DNA from: a virus
Direction: 5' to 3' (one strand)
DNA: 50,513 nucleotides
IMG/VR virus record: IMGVR_UViG_3300027773_000160
Span: 1 to 50,513 of that record
Position 1 is the stretch's first letter, and every line of letters starts with the position of its first letter. Under the pieces are notes generated by a model. The model did not search any database. It was given only the letters and a program-made list of their open reading frames with translations, and was not told the origin of the DNA. The position numbers and the translations under genes were made by a program. Below, one piece after another: positions 32,297 through 42,121 of the stretch.

Positions 32297-32527
32297 TCAG
32301 CAGGTTGAGGTGGAAGGCTTGCCCGGCATGGTGGGACCACACTTGTCGGGCACTTTTTGTTTGGATTTGGCCTTTTTGGCCTTGTCCTCGATCGGAGCCT
32401 CCTGGGAACGACTGCTTTTTTGCTTGATCACGAGCTGATCCGGGTTTGGGCCGCTCTGGGCAAGCGTCGGCTGAGCGGTTGCTGCAAAGACCGCAATGAT
32501 CGCGGCAATCGCTGCGAATGTGCGCAT
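32297..32527 (-). CDS. Small exported Lys-rich protein
   Basis: The protein has 76 residues from the ATG at 32527. MRTFAAIAAIIAVFAATAQ followed by PTLAQ is a good signal peptide (cut after LAQ or TLA). The mature part is short and basic (VIKQKSSRSQEA, then KAKKAKSKQKVPDKCG) with two Cys near the end (C70-ish and the last residue). Upstream ATGs at 32545 and 32575 are possible but would hide the signal peptide. It reads against the tail genes, in the gap between the chaperone copy and the tape measure, so it is a moron, probably expressed in the lysogen. Function is unknown. Confidence 0.6.
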   Translation of the reverse strand: MRTFAAIAAIIAVFAATAQPTLAQSGPNPDQLVIKQKSSRSQEAPIEDKAKKAKSKQKVPDKCGPTMPGKPSTSTC

Positions 32528-32711
32528 CGTCTCGTCTTCGTTCATGGTGATGGATTTAAGGGCGATGCACGGCATTCTGTCCTATGCCGCGCATCATTCG
32601 TATGCACGCAATTTTCTCGTGGCGAAATTGTGGCAAGGACGCCGCCAAGGCGCGCAGGTAAGCGGACCTTCACGCGCCGGATGTGCCCGTCCCGAGCAAG
32701 GCTGACACCTC

Positions 32712-35462
32712 ATGGCGACGACGCAGGTCTCGATCCGCCTCAACGTCGAGGGCAAGGCGGAGGTCAAGCGTGCCTTCGACGAGGTCGCAACGAGCGGCAG
32801 TGCGGCCTTCCGCGGCATCGCCTCAGCGATGGACGCGGCTGGCGCCGCCGCGGACCGCGAGACGCAGCGTCTGCAGCGCCTTGCGCAGGCGGCAAGACAG
32901 GCCGCGGCCGCCGACCAGGCGCAGCGGGCCTTCAACCAGGTCCTCGGCGTCGGCATTGCGCCGCAGACGTCGGCGCGCGAGTCGGCGGCGGTCTTCGAGG
33001 AAGCCGCAAGGGCCTCGGAAGATCTCGAACGGCGCAGCGAGGCGCTGCGCGCGCAGATCGACCCGCTCGGCGCCGCGCAGAAACGGCTCAATGCGGAGAT
33101 TGCCGAAGCCGACGCGCTCTTCAAGGCGGGGGCGATCAGCGCAGGCGAGCAGGCCGCCGCGCATCAGCTTGCGCGGCAGCGCTTCGAGGCAAGCGCCCAG
33201 GCTCTCGGCGCCCTGGGCGGCCAGTCGCGGCTGACAGCCGCGCAGCTCACCAACCTCACCTATCAGCTCAACGACGTCGTGGTCGGGCTTGCCTCCGGGC
33301 AGCGTCCGTTGATGGTGCTGATCCAGCAGGGCTCGCAGATCGCGCAGGTCATGGGGCCCGCCGGCGTTGCCGGCGCGCTCAAGGGCGTGGGCGAGGCGCT
33401 CGCCTCGATCCTCACGCCCGCGCGGCTTTTCGGCGGCGCGATCGCGGCGGCCGCCATCGGCGCGGTTTCCGCTTGGAACGCCTGGTTCGAAAGCCAGCGC
33501 AACGTGATGACCGCGCTCGCCGGCGCGGGACGGATCGCCGGCGCGACGGTTTCCGACATCAACCGGATTGCGGAAGCGGGCGCGGCGGCCGGCACGGTGT
33601 CGGTTGCCGCCGCGCGCGACATGGCGGCCGAGTTCGCGCGGACCGGCAGGATCGGAAGCGATCTGTTCGTCGGCCTCATTGCGATCGCGAAGAACTATGC
33701 GGCAACCGTCAATGCCGACATCGGCGATGCCGTCAAGCAGCTTGCGCAGGCCTTTGCCGATCCGGCGCGCGGCGCCGAGACGCTCAATGCGCAGCTCGGC
33801 TTTCTCGACGACCGCACGCGGCAATATATCCGCCAGCTTTCCGAGCAGAACGACCGGACCGCCGCGCAGCGGGCGTTGCTCGAGGCCATGCGCGGAAGCC
33901 TCGTCAATGCCGAGCAGGCAACCTCCGCGCTCGGCCGCGCCTGGGATGCGGTCAAGCGCGCGGCCTCGAACGCCTTCGACGCGCTCGGCCGCGCCGTCGA
34001 CCGCGCCGCCGGCGGCGGCACGGCCGAACAGCAGCTCGCCGCGATCGAAAGCCGGATGGCGGCGCTTTCCCGCGGCGGCGGCGTGCCGACGCGGGTGCTT
34101 GCCGACCTGCAGCGTCAGGCGGACGAACTGCGCGCAAGGATCGCGGACGCGCGGCAGCAGGCCGATCTCGGCCGCATCGAGGCGGAGGCGCGGGAGCTGT
34201 CGCTCAAGGTGGGCGAGGCCGTCCGCGACATCGTGCCGGGGACCGAGACGATCCGGCAGCTTGAGGCGGTACGCGCTTCGCTCGGCCGCCTTCTCGAAGA
34301 CCCGCTCGCGGCAAGGAACGTCGGCAATCTGCGCGACGTCGAGAACGCCTATCGCCGCGTCACGCAGGCGCTCCAGAGCTATGGCGGCGAGAACGTGCGT
34401 TTTCTCGACCCCATGGAGCGCAAGCTCCGGCTCGAACAGATCGAGATCGCGCTCATCAATGCGACGACGCCGGCGCAGAAGGCGGCGCTCGAGGCCGAAC
34501 GCGCCCGCATCGAGCTCATCGGCCAGTCCATCACGCCCGAGCAGCAGGCGCTTGCCGTTGCCCAGGCGCGCGGCCGCGTGCTCGCGGAAGCATCCAGGTT
34601 CCTGCGCGATTATGCGCGCGACCAGCAGTTCGCGATCGAGCAGACGCAGGCCGAGATCGCCTTTATCGGCCGGAGCGTCGAGGAGAAGGACAAATATATC
34701 GCGCGCCTCAAGGCCGAGCAGGATCTGCGCCGGCAGGGGATTTCCGCGCAGAGCGCCGAAGGGCAACTGATCCTTGCCAATGCCGAGCGGCAGGCCGTCC
34801 TCAATGCAGAACTCGACCGCGCGCGCGATGCCGTGCAGGGCTGGCAGAACGTATTCGACGGCGCGATGAACCGCTTCGGCAATCTTGTCGCGCAGGGCAC
34901 GCTCGACTGGCGGTCCTGGCAGGACGCCGCGCAGGCCGCGATCCGCGACGTCGCCAACGAGCTCTTCCGGCTCGCCGTCACCAATCCGCTCCGGAACGCG
35001 TTGTTCGGCACGAATGCCGCAACGCTCGGTGCGGGGGGCGGGCTTATCGGTTCGCTGATCAACGCATTCCGCTTCCATGCCGGCGGCCTCGTGGGCGCGG
35101 CGGGCATGCCGGGGCTCGTCCCCGCGATCGCCTTTGCCGGCGCGCCGCGCCTGCATGCGGGCGCGTTCATCGGGCCTGACGAGGTCCCCGCGATCCTGCA
35201 GCGCGGCGAAATGGTTCTTTCGCGCCGCGACGTCATGCGCGAGAAGACGTCGCCCCCTTCGACCGTGATCAACCTTAACGTCCGCAGAAGCGACGGCGTC
35301 GATGTCTCGCTCTCCCCGCGCCGGCCCAACGACAGCGGCGGGTTCGATCTCGACATCCTCGTCGACGTCGTCGACCGCAGCCTCGCGCAGCGCCAGCGCG
35401 ACGGAACCGGTTATCTCGCGGGCGAGCTTCGCAGCAATTACGGCGTGACGAAACGGTATTGA
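32712..35462 (+). CDS. Tail tape measure protein
   Basis: The protein has 916 residues, by far the longest helical protein in the tail module. It starts TTQVSIRLNVEGKAEVKRAF and has long coiled coils, a hydrophobic segment near 230-260 (FGGAIAAAAIGAVSAWNAWF), and a C-terminal Gly-rich region (FHAGGLVGAAGMPGLVPAIA, then VPAILQRGEMVLSRRDVM) typical of the family. Its length sets tail length: at about 1.5 angstrom per residue it predicts a tail of roughly 140 nm. The TGA and the next gene's ATG are separated by one base. Confidence 0.93.
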   Translation: MATTQVSIRLNVEGKAEVKRAFDEVATSGSAAFRGIASAMDAAGAAADRETQRLQRLAQAARQAAAADQAQRAFNQVLGVGIAPQTSARESAAVFEEAARASEDLERRSEALRAQIDPLGAAQKRLNAEIAEADALFKAGAISAGEQAAAHQLARQRFEASAQALGALGGQSRLTAAQLTNLTYQLNDVVVGLASGQRPLMVLIQQGSQIAQVMGPAGVAGALKGVGEALASILTPARLFGGAIAAAAIGAVSAWNAWFESQRNVMTALAGAGRIAGATVSDINRIAEAGAAAGTVSVAAARDMAAEFARTGRIGSDLFVGLIAIAKNYAATVNADIGDAVKQLAQAFADPARGAETLNAQLGFLDDRTRQYIRQLSEQNDRTAAQRALLEAMRGSLVNAEQATSALGRAWDAVKRAASNAFDALGRAVDRAAGGGTAEQQLAAIESRMAALSRGGGVPTRVLADLQRQADELRARIADARQQADLGRIEAEARELSLKVGEAVRDIVPGTETIRQLEAVRASLGRLLEDPLAARNVGNLRDVENAYRRVTQALQSYGGENVRFLDPMERKLRLEQIEIALINATTPAQKAALEAERARIELIGQSITPEQQALAVAQARGRVLAEASRFLRDYARDQQFAIEQTQAEIAFIGRSVEEKDKYIARLKAEQDLRRQGISAQSAEGQLILANAERQAVLNAELDRARDAVQGWQNVFDGAMNRFGNLVAQGTLDWRSWQDAAQAAIRDVANELFRLAVTNPLRNALFGTNAATLGAGGGLIGSLINAFRFHAGGLVGAAGMPGLVPAIAFAGAPRLHAGAFIGPDEVPAILQRGEMVLSRRDVMREKTSPPSTVINLNVRRSDGVDVSLSPRRPNDSGGFDLDILVDVVDRSLAQRQRDGTGYLAGELRSNYGVTKRY

Positions 35463-35463
35463 G

Positions 35464-35955
35464 ATGGTGGATTTTCCCGAGGCCATTCTCGGCCGCGCCG
35501 TGCTGCGCGAGGGGTTCGCCTACGAACGCAACTCGGCGATCGAACGGACGGAAATGGATTCCGGCCTTGCCCGCGGCCGCCTCATCAACGCCAATCCGAC
35601 CGCGCGCGTGTCCTGCGCCTTCGTATGGGACGAGACGCAGGTGCAGTTCTTCGAGGCCTGGCTGCAGACCTCGGCGCGTTACGGCGCGGCCTGGTTCAAT
35701 ATTTATCTCCCGCTCGAAGGCAACACCTATCGCAAGGTTCTCGCCCGCGTCGTCAGCGTGCAACAGCGCAAGCCGCGCGCGGTGGGGCTGATGACGGTTC
35801 CGCTCGAGCTCGAAATCCACGATGCCGTCATCCTGCCCGACGGCATCGTCGACCTCGTGCTCGAATTCGGCACGTCCGCCCTGCAGCAAGCGGTCGCCGA
35901 TATCGGAGCGCTGAGCCTCGAACCCTTCTTTCTTGCATGGCGCTTCGATGCCTGA
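35464..35955 (+). CDS. Minor tail protein (distal-tail region)
   Basis: The 163-residue protein is beta-rich: VDFPEAILGRAVLREGFAYE, then RTEMDSGLARGRLINANPTA and FVWDETQVQFFEAWLQTSAR. It follows the tape measure directly, in the position of lambda gpM or of DUF2460-like minor tail proteins; the sequence is too diverged to name a family with certainty by eye. Its 3' end overlaps the next gene by 8 bp. Confidence 0.7.
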   Translation: MVDFPEAILGRAVLREGFAYERNSAIERTEMDSGLARGRLINANPTARVSCAFVWDETQVQFFEAWLQTSARYGAAWFNIYLPLEGNTYRKVLARVVSVQQRKPRAVGLMTVPLELEIHDAVILPDGIVDLVLEFGTSALQQAVADIGALSLEPFFLAWRFDA

Positions 35956-36523
35956 TCCGTCCCTGAGCGATGTCATGCGCGAAGCCTATGCTTCGGCATC
36001 GAGCGATAAGATCCTGATCGATACCCTCTCGTTCTGGTTCGAGGGAATGGAGCCTTCGCCCGGGGCAAGCGAGCTTTATCTCTTCAACGGCGACAATCCG
36101 ACCGTCGTCGACGACAACGGCGTTCCGCTGCTCAATGCGAGGATCGAGGCCTCGTCCTTGCGCGATGCGGGCAGGATCGTCACCTTCATCGGCATACCGT
36201 TCTCGATCACGCTTCCGGCCATAAGCGTGGACACGGTCGTTTCCGCGCAGCTTACGGTCGACAGCGTCAACCGCGAAGGGCACGATCTTCTCGAGGCCGC
36301 GGCCAAAGGCGGAAAGCCGATCGAGGTCACGTTCCGCACCTATATCCTCCGTTCCGAACTGGACGGGCCGAGCAACGATCCGCCGCTTCGCTTTCGTTTT
36401 GCCGGCGCGAGCGCGGACAACAACAGCGTGACGGGACGGCTCGAGTTCCTCGCGATCGGCAACGTGCCGTTCCCGCGCGACATCTATCGCCCCGAGCGCT
36501 TCCCGACCTTGTCCTATGCGTGA
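35948..36523 (+). CDS. DUF1833 minor tail protein
   Basis: The protein has 191 residues from the ATG at 35948 (MPDPSLSDVMREAYASASSD). The pattern ILIDTLSFWFEG, then LLNARIEASSLRDAGRIVTF and ISVDTVVSAQLTVDSVNREG, is the DUF1833 family, which occupies the gpL-like place in many siphovirus tails. It overlaps both neighbours by 8 bp, showing a tightly packed tail-tip operon. Confidence 0.82.
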   Translation: MPDPSLSDVMREAYASASSDKILIDTLSFWFEGMEPSPGASELYLFNGDNPTVVDDNGVPLLNARIEASSLRDAGRIVTFIGIPFSITLPAISVDTVVSAQLTVDSVNREGHDLLEAAAKGGKPIEVTFRTYILRSELDGPSNDPPLRFRFAGASADNNSVTGRLEFLAIGNVPFPRDIYRPERFPTLSYA

Positions 36524-36938
36524 TCATTTTGCCGGGCGCCTCATCGGCTTGCCATACGCGCAGGGCGCGCGCGGGCCCGACCGCTTCGACTGCTGGGGGC
36601 TGTTCCGCTTCGTGGCGCGGCAGGAGCTCGGCATCGATCTCCCCGACGTCTTCTGCGACGGGACGCTTGCCGCGCGCGTGCGCGCGTTCGCGTCCCTCGG
36701 CGGCGGCGCCGTTTCGGCCGTCCCCGTCGACTGCCCGCGCGAGCTCGACGCCGTCTACCTGTCCGCGCACCGCCTGCCGCACCACATCGGCGTCTGGATC
36801 GAACCCGACCGGCGCAAGGGCGTGCTGCATGCGATCGCGGGGGCGGGCGTCGTCTTCCAGCGCGTGCCCGATCTTGCGGCGCACGGCTTGCAGATCGTCG
36901 CCTTCCTGCGCCTGCGGAAGGACCCCTCATGCCCGTAG
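36516..36938 (+). CDS. NlpC/P60-family tail peptidase (gpK-like)
   Basis: The protein has 140 residues. FDCWGLFRFVARQELGIDLP holds the catalytic Cys (C26), and LPHHIGVWIEPDRRKGVLHA the His, as in NlpC/P60 endopeptidases that cut peptidoglycan stem peptides. In lambda-like tails this enzyme (gpK) sits at the tip and helps DNA entry through the cell wall. It overlaps the TipJ gene by 10 bp. Confidence 0.88.
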   Translation: MRDHFAGRLIGLPYAQGARGPDRFDCWGLFRFVARQELGIDLPDVFCDGTLAARVRAFASLGGGAVSAVPVDCPRELDAVYLSAHRLPHHIGVWIEPDRRKGVLHAIAGAGVVFQRVPDLAAHGLQIVAFLRLRKDPSCP

Positions 36939-39298
36939 CCTATATTCACAGCAACATCGTCAGCGCGGCGCGTGCGCGAAAGGCCGTGTTCGTCAAGCGA
37001 TCGCTGCGCCTTTCGACGCTTGCCCGCCGCGCGGGGCTTGACCCCAGGCGCGAGGCGGTCATTGCCCAGCTCAACGGCCGCTGGGTGCTGCAGCGCGACT
37101 GGCATGGCAAAATCTGCGCCCGATGCGACGTCGTCCACTTCATCGTCCTGCCGCAGGGCAATGCGCTGCGTTCGATCGCCCAGATCGCCGTGCTCGTGAT
37201 CGCCGCGATCGCCGCGCCGTTCCTCGTCGCGCCCCTCGGGCTTACCGGCGCCGCGCTAAGCGCGGCGACGGCCGTTGCGACCGGCGCGCTGGCCATCGCC
37301 GGGTCCTATGCCGTCAATGCGCTCATCCCGCTGCCGCGGCAGGACGCGCCCGGCATTTCCACGTTCAAGATCGACTCGCCGACCTATGCGTTCTCGATCG
37401 CGGCGCAGAACAACCAGGCCCGCCTCGGCGGCGCGATCCCCGAATGGTTCGGCCGCCATCGCGTCGTGCCCGATCTTGCCGCGACCGCCTGGTGGGAATG
37501 GTCGGGCGGCGTGCAGACGCTCTATCAGACCTTCTGCCTGAGCAAGGGCGAGATCGCCGTCGAGGACGTGCAGCTCGGCCGCACGAGCGCCTCGACCTTC
37601 GAGGACGTCGCCTATCAGGTGTTTTCCCCGAACACGCCGCCGAGCCTGTTCGAGCCGAACGTCTATCAGTCGCCCGACGTCTCCTCGGTGACGCTCAATG
37701 CGCCGAACGACCTTCCCGGCGCCTATGACGACGGCGTCTACGGCCCCTTCGCCGCCGTCCCCGCGGGGCAGACGAGCGCGCGCATCGGCATCGACATCGC
37801 ATTCCCGCGCGGGCTTTTCGGGGTAAGCGGCTCCTCTCTCGTCGCGAAATCCGCGCAATGGCGCATCGAGGCAAGCGTAATCGACGACCTCGGCACGCAG
37901 ATCGGCCCATGGTTCGTCGTCGCCAACGAGACCTTCAACGCCGATCCCGGAGCGACGAACACGTCGAGCCCCGAAAGCGGCATCGTCGGGCAGTTCATGG
38001 GCGGCGGCTATGCGGCCACGACCAAGATGAATTCGCCGCTTACGGTCTCCTACCGCTATACGCTTCCGCAGGCCGCCCGCTACCAGGTGCGGCTGCGCCG
38101 CCTCGACAACAAGGACCTCTCGGTCAACGCCGGCCACGAGGTCGTCTGGAGCGGGCTGCGGTCGTTCCTCGGCTATGCCGACTTCGGCGACGTCACCATT
38201 CTTCAGGTGCGCATCCGCGCAACCGCATCCGTCAACGCGCGCTCCGCGCGGCAGGTTGCCGTCATCGGCACGCGGAAGCTTCCCATGTGGGACGGCGCCG
38301 CATGGAGCGCGCCCGCACCGACGAGGTCCATCGCCTGGGCCGCAGCTTATGTCATCCGCTCGGAAAACGGCGGAAGGCAGGCCGACGCGGCCATCGATCT
38401 CGACTGGCTCCGACAATACGATCAGGTCTTTGCGGCGCGCGGCGATACGTTCAACTATTATGCGTCGGAGCAGCGGCCGCTCTGGGAATTCCTGCAGACG
38501 GTCCTGCGTTGCGGCCGCTCGGTCCCCTATCGGCAGGCAAACCGCATCCGCTTCTTCCGCGACGAGCCGCAGAGCATCCCCGTCGTCGGCTTCTCGCGGG
38601 AGAACATCGTGGCGCGCTCGCTGCGCATCGACTATCGCCTGCCGCAGTCCGAGGACGAATACGACGGCTTCGAGATCAGGTTCCTCGACGAGCGGACGTG
38701 GAACTTCAACACGCTGCGGAAGGCATTCGCAGGCTCCGCGCCGCCGCTCAACCCGCAGAGCCTGCCGCTCGACGGCGCAACCGACGTCAACCACGTGCGG
38801 CGCGAGCTCGACTACATGGTCGCCGAGCACAACCTGCGGCCGGTCATCCTTTCCTTCGACACCGAGCTCGAGGGTCTCATTCCTTCGCGCGGCGATCTCG
38901 TGATCGTCCAGCACGACGCCCCGAGATACGGGATTTCCAACAGGGTCCTCTCCTGGGACGCGTCGACCCGCACGGTCGAACTGCTGCGCCCGCCGGTATG
39001 GACCTTCGGCGCCGGCTGGCAGGCGCGCATCCGCGACCGCATGGGCCGATATTCCGCGCCGGTTGCGGTCGTAGAAGCGCCGAGCTCGACCGCCATCGTG
39101 CTTGCCCAGGACCCCGTCTACGAGGACGGCTCCCCATTCGATCTTGCGCAGCCGCAATCCGAGTTTCTGCACATCGTTCTCGGGCAGGCCGAGGATGCGC
39201 CGCGCCGCGCGCTCGTCCTCGAAACGAGCCCCCGCCAGAACGGCCGCGTGATCTCGATCCGCGCGGTCATCGATGACCCCAACGTGCACGTGAACTGA
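36929..39298 (+). CDS. Tail tip protein TipJ (host specificity, gpJ-like)
   Basis: The protein has 789 residues. The N-terminus has a basic region, then a long hydrophobic stretch around 75-130 (IAQIAVLVIAAIAAPFLVAP, then LGLTGAALSAATAVATGALA), typical of TipJ proteins that insert in the membrane. Then come beta-rich domains with FKIDSPTYAFSIAAQNNQAR, IPEWFGRHRVVPDLAATAWW, and SLRIDYRLPQSEDEYDGFEI. It forms the central tip and carries receptor contacts in lambda. Its C-terminal half is the part most likely to decide host range together with the fibre that follows. Confidence 0.9.
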   Translation: MPVAYIHSNIVSAARARKAVFVKRSLRLSTLARRAGLDPRREAVIAQLNGRWVLQRDWHGKICARCDVVHFIVLPQGNALRSIAQIAVLVIAAIAAPFLVAPLGLTGAALSAATAVATGALAIAGSYAVNALIPLPRQDAPGISTFKIDSPTYAFSIAAQNNQARLGGAIPEWFGRHRVVPDLAATAWWEWSGGVQTLYQTFCLSKGEIAVEDVQLGRTSASTFEDVAYQVFSPNTPPSLFEPNVYQSPDVSSVTLNAPNDLPGAYDDGVYGPFAAVPAGQTSARIGIDIAFPRGLFGVSGSSLVAKSAQWRIEASVIDDLGTQIGPWFVVANETFNADPGATNTSSPESGIVGQFMGGGYAATTKMNSPLTVSYRYTLPQAARYQVRLRRLDNKDLSVNAGHEVVWSGLRSFLGYADFGDVTILQVRIRATASVNARSARQVAVIGTRKLPMWDGAAWSAPAPTRSIAWAAAYVIRSENGGRQADAAIDLDWLRQYDQVFAARGDTFNYYASEQRPLWEFLQTVLRCGRSVPYRQANRIRFFRDEPQSIPVVGFSRENIVARSLRIDYRLPQSEDEYDGFEIRFLDERTWNFNTLRKAFAGSAPPLNPQSLPLDGATDVNHVRRELDYMVAEHNLRPVILSFDTELEGLIPSRGDLVIVQHDAPRYGISNRVLSWDASTRTVELLRPPVWTFGAGWQARIRDRMGRYSAPVAVVEAPSSTAIVLAQDPVYEDGSPFDLAQPQSEFLHIVLGQAEDAPRRALVLETSPRQNGRVISIRAVIDDPNVHVN

Positions 39299-39301
39299 CC
39301 C

Positions 39302-42118
39302 ATGTCGCTCCTTGAAGACGTCGTCCAGGCGGCAAACGACATCAAGAACATCCGCGATGTCATCACCGCCGATGCCGACAAGCTCGTCGATCTCATCACC
39401 GGGCCTGCTTCCGGCCCCGCCTCCGCCGTCGATCTCGGCGGTTCCGCCGGCATCGTCAAGACGCCGGCGCGCGTGCTTGCCGAAACCGAGGAGACGCTCG
39501 CCTCCGGCATTCCCGCCGGCATCGCCTTCATCAGCGATTTCGACGGCGCTACCGATGATTCCGATCCCGGTTCCGGCAGATTCCGCTTCGGCCCTGCGTC
39601 CGGGCAGTCGAGCGCAACCATCATCCGCATCGATCTCGCCGATGCCTATGGCGGGGATATCGGCAACCTGCTCGACGAGTTCTCCCAATCGACCTCGGTC
39701 ATCAAGGGCCATGTGCGCATCGCCAAGCTCGGCGACCGGACCAGATGGCTCGTGTTCCGCGTCCTTTCGGTCGCCGCGGCAGCCGGGTACGTCAACGTCA
39801 GCGTGACCAATGTCGGCGCGTCCGGCGCGAACCCGTTCGTTGCCGGCGACCGCTGCCTGATCGCCTTCCGCGCAACGGGCGACAAGGGCAATGACGGGGC
39901 GGGCTCCGGCGACGTCGTTTCCGACGATACCGTCACCACCGTCGGCCGCGTTCTTGCGTATTCCTCGACGAACAAGCACGTGACCGGCAGGATGATCTCC
40001 GAGCTCATCGCCGGGGCGGCCTTCGGCCCGTGGTCCAACATCCCGCTTGCCGCAACGACGGACATCGGCGCCGCCAACACGATCTATGTCGCGATCGCCG
40101 CCGGCACCGGCCCGGTCACGTCCTTCGGAACGAGCAGGGATCAATGGTTCCGCATCGTGCGCGCCGACGTCGCCTTTACCGTGGTGCGCGATGCGACGAA
40201 CCTCGAAACGCCCAATCAGAACAATATTTCGCTTGCGCCCGGCGACATGATGATCGTCGCGCGCGACGCCACGCTTTCTTCCGGCAGGACGCGCGTGATC
40301 GCGGTGTTCCGCTCGGACGGGCGCGCCTATCGCGGCCCGAACAACGTGCCGGAGGATCTGTCTTTTTCCGGCATCGTCACCCCGCCGCAGATTCTTTCTT
40401 CACAGAACGACTACGCGCCGGCAGGCCTCGACAAGGCCTATATCTTCTGCCTTTCTTCGGACGCGTCCCGCACCATTACCGGCCTTGCCGGCGGCGCTTC
40501 CGGGCGCGAGGTCGTGCTCGAGAACGTCGGCGGCAATCCGATCGTGCTTGCCGATCAGGATGCGGGCTCGGCCGCCGCCAATCGTTTCGCGCTCGGCGCA
40601 AGCCTCACGATCGCTCCCGGCAAGAGCGTCACGCTTCTTTACGATGCCGCGATCTCGCGCTGGCGCCCCAAGTCCGTCGTGCTGCCGTTCGGCGCGCTCG
40701 CAACGCTCGACCGCATCACCACCATCGACCAGAACATCGCGCTTTCCGGCGACATCACGCCGCCAACCATCACGGCCAATCAGAACGACTACAACCCGGC
40801 GGGCCTGCCCACCGCCTCCGTTCTGCGGCTTGCGACCGATGCAACGCGCACCCTGACGGGTCTTGCCGGCGGCGCCGACGGCCGGCTCCTCTGCATCGTG
40901 AACGCCGGCAACAACGGCATCCTGCTTGCGAACGAGGATACCAACTCCGCGCCAGCCAACCGTTTCTCGATCGGCGCCAATCTCACGATCGCGGCCGGCC
41001 AGTCGGTCATGCTGCTCTATGACGCCGTCGCCGCGCGATGGCGCGCGCTCTCCGCCGGCGCCGCCGGCGGGGGCGGCGGAGGCCCTACCGTCTGGGGCGT
41101 GTTCAACGCGCGGCTTACGCCTGCAACCGGCGTGCCGGTCGTCAGAACCGCGGTTGCCGGCGCAACGCAGCTTTTCCTTACCGCCTACAACGGCGGGCAG
41201 ATCGGGCTTTACGACGGCAGCAGCTGGAACGTCCGCGCGCTCGGCTCGGACAAGTCGGTCCGGCTTACCGATACGCAGCTCTGCACGACGACGAACGGCA
41301 ACGCGACCGTCACCGTGACGGATTCCTCGCAGCTCATCGTCGGCATGGAGATCAGCGGCACCGGCGCGCCGACGGGCGCGACGATCGCCTCGATCGTCAA
41401 TCAGACGACCATCACCATGAGCGCCGCCGCCAATGCGTCCGGCACCAACAATCTCACCTTCAAGGTCCCCGCGAACACCGGCTTCGACGTCTACGTCAAG
41501 GACGTTGCCGGCGCGCCTAAACTGTTCATCGAGAAGCGGCCGGCCGTGTTCACCGCGCCGACCTTCGCTCTGCAGGACGGCGTCGCGGTCAAGAACGGCG
41601 ATCCGACCATGCGGCATGCCGGCGCGTTCATGAGCGCGAACACGTCGGGGACCATCGATTACATGATGTCTGGGCGCTACCGCTTCCCGATCTGGAACCG
41701 GTACAACCCCGTCCACCATCAGCACGTCGAGGCCTTCTCCGCAAGCGGCACGTGGTATCTCTCGCTCGCAACCCTGCACGTTCACAGCGACGTGGCCGGC
41801 GGGAGCGGCAGAACTGTGATCGGCGCGGATGGTTTTGGCAATCCGATAGTTACCAACGGCGGCAACGGCGGCCGCTCCTTCAAGCGCCTCGACGCATCGG
41901 CGCTGAGCGCTTCCGTGACCGTGACCGTCGGCGGGGCAGGCGGATCGTCGTCGTTCGGCACGTACCACTCCGCCACGGGCGGCACCAACGGAGTGAACGG
42001 TCAAGACGGTTCACACGGTTCCGGCTCCGGCGGCGACGTGAATTTCACCGGGCAAGGCGCGTCGGCAGGGCTTGGCGCCTCCGGCTGGGTGGTGGTCACG
42101 GAAGCCGTCGAGAGGTAG
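39302..42118 (+). CDS. Tail fibre with repeated beta domains
   Basis: The protein has 938 residues. The N-terminus attaches to the tip (SLLEDVVQAANDIKNIRDVI). Two units of about 108 residues are repeated, near 350-459 and 478-585: each has SGxITPPxI, a QNDYxPAGL turn, TGLAGGAxGR, ANRFxxGASLTI-like, and LLYDAxxxRWR. Further on is an Ig-like stretch, and the end is Gly-rich (GGAGGSSSFGTYHSATGGTN and more), as in receptor-binding fibres that end in glycine motifs. The second unit is nearly identical in DNA to 1-170 of the window, which points to recombination in the fibre. Host receptor unknown. Confidence 0.88.
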   Translation: MSLLEDVVQAANDIKNIRDVITADADKLVDLITGPASGPASAVDLGGSAGIVKTPARVLAETEETLASGIPAGIAFISDFDGATDDSDPGSGRFRFGPASGQSSATIIRIDLADAYGGDIGNLLDEFSQSTSVIKGHVRIAKLGDRTRWLVFRVLSVAAAAGYVNVSVTNVGASGANPFVAGDRCLIAFRATGDKGNDGAGSGDVVSDDTVTTVGRVLAYSSTNKHVTGRMISELIAGAAFGPWSNIPLAATTDIGAANTIYVAIAAGTGPVTSFGTSRDQWFRIVRADVAFTVVRDATNLETPNQNNISLAPGDMMIVARDATLSSGRTRVIAVFRSDGRAYRGPNNVPEDLSFSGIVTPPQILSSQNDYAPAGLDKAYIFCLSSDASRTITGLAGGASGREVVLENVGGNPIVLADQDAGSAAANRFALGASLTIAPGKSVTLLYDAAISRWRPKSVVLPFGALATLDRITTIDQNIALSGDITPPTITANQNDYNPAGLPTASVLRLATDATRTLTGLAGGADGRLLCIVNAGNNGILLANEDTNSAPANRFSIGANLTIAAGQSVMLLYDAVAARWRALSAGAAGGGGGGPTVWGVFNARLTPATGVPVVRTAVAGATQLFLTAYNGGQIGLYDGSSWNVRALGSDKSVRLTDTQLCTTTNGNATVTVTDSSQLIVGMEISGTGAPTGATIASIVNQTTITMSAAANASGTNNLTFKVPANTGFDVYVKDVAGAPKLFIEKRPAVFTAPTFALQDGVAVKNGDPTMRHAGAFMSANTSGTIDYMMSGRYRFPIWNRYNPVHHQHVEAFSASGTWYLSLATLHVHSDVAGGSGRTVIGADGFGNPIVTNGGNGGRSFKRLDASALSASVTVTVGGAGGSSSFGTYHSATGGTNGVNGQDGSHGSGSGGDVNFTGQGASAGLGASGWVVVTEAVER

Positions 42119-42121
42119 GCC

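Noticed and set aside
32823-35486. 887-codon minus-strand frame over the tape measure gene
   Set aside because: It is the antisense of a G+C-rich coding gene, rich in Arg and Gly with no domain. Similar long shadows at 37256-40144, 40400-42004, 28197-29867 and 21302-22942 were rejected for the same reason.
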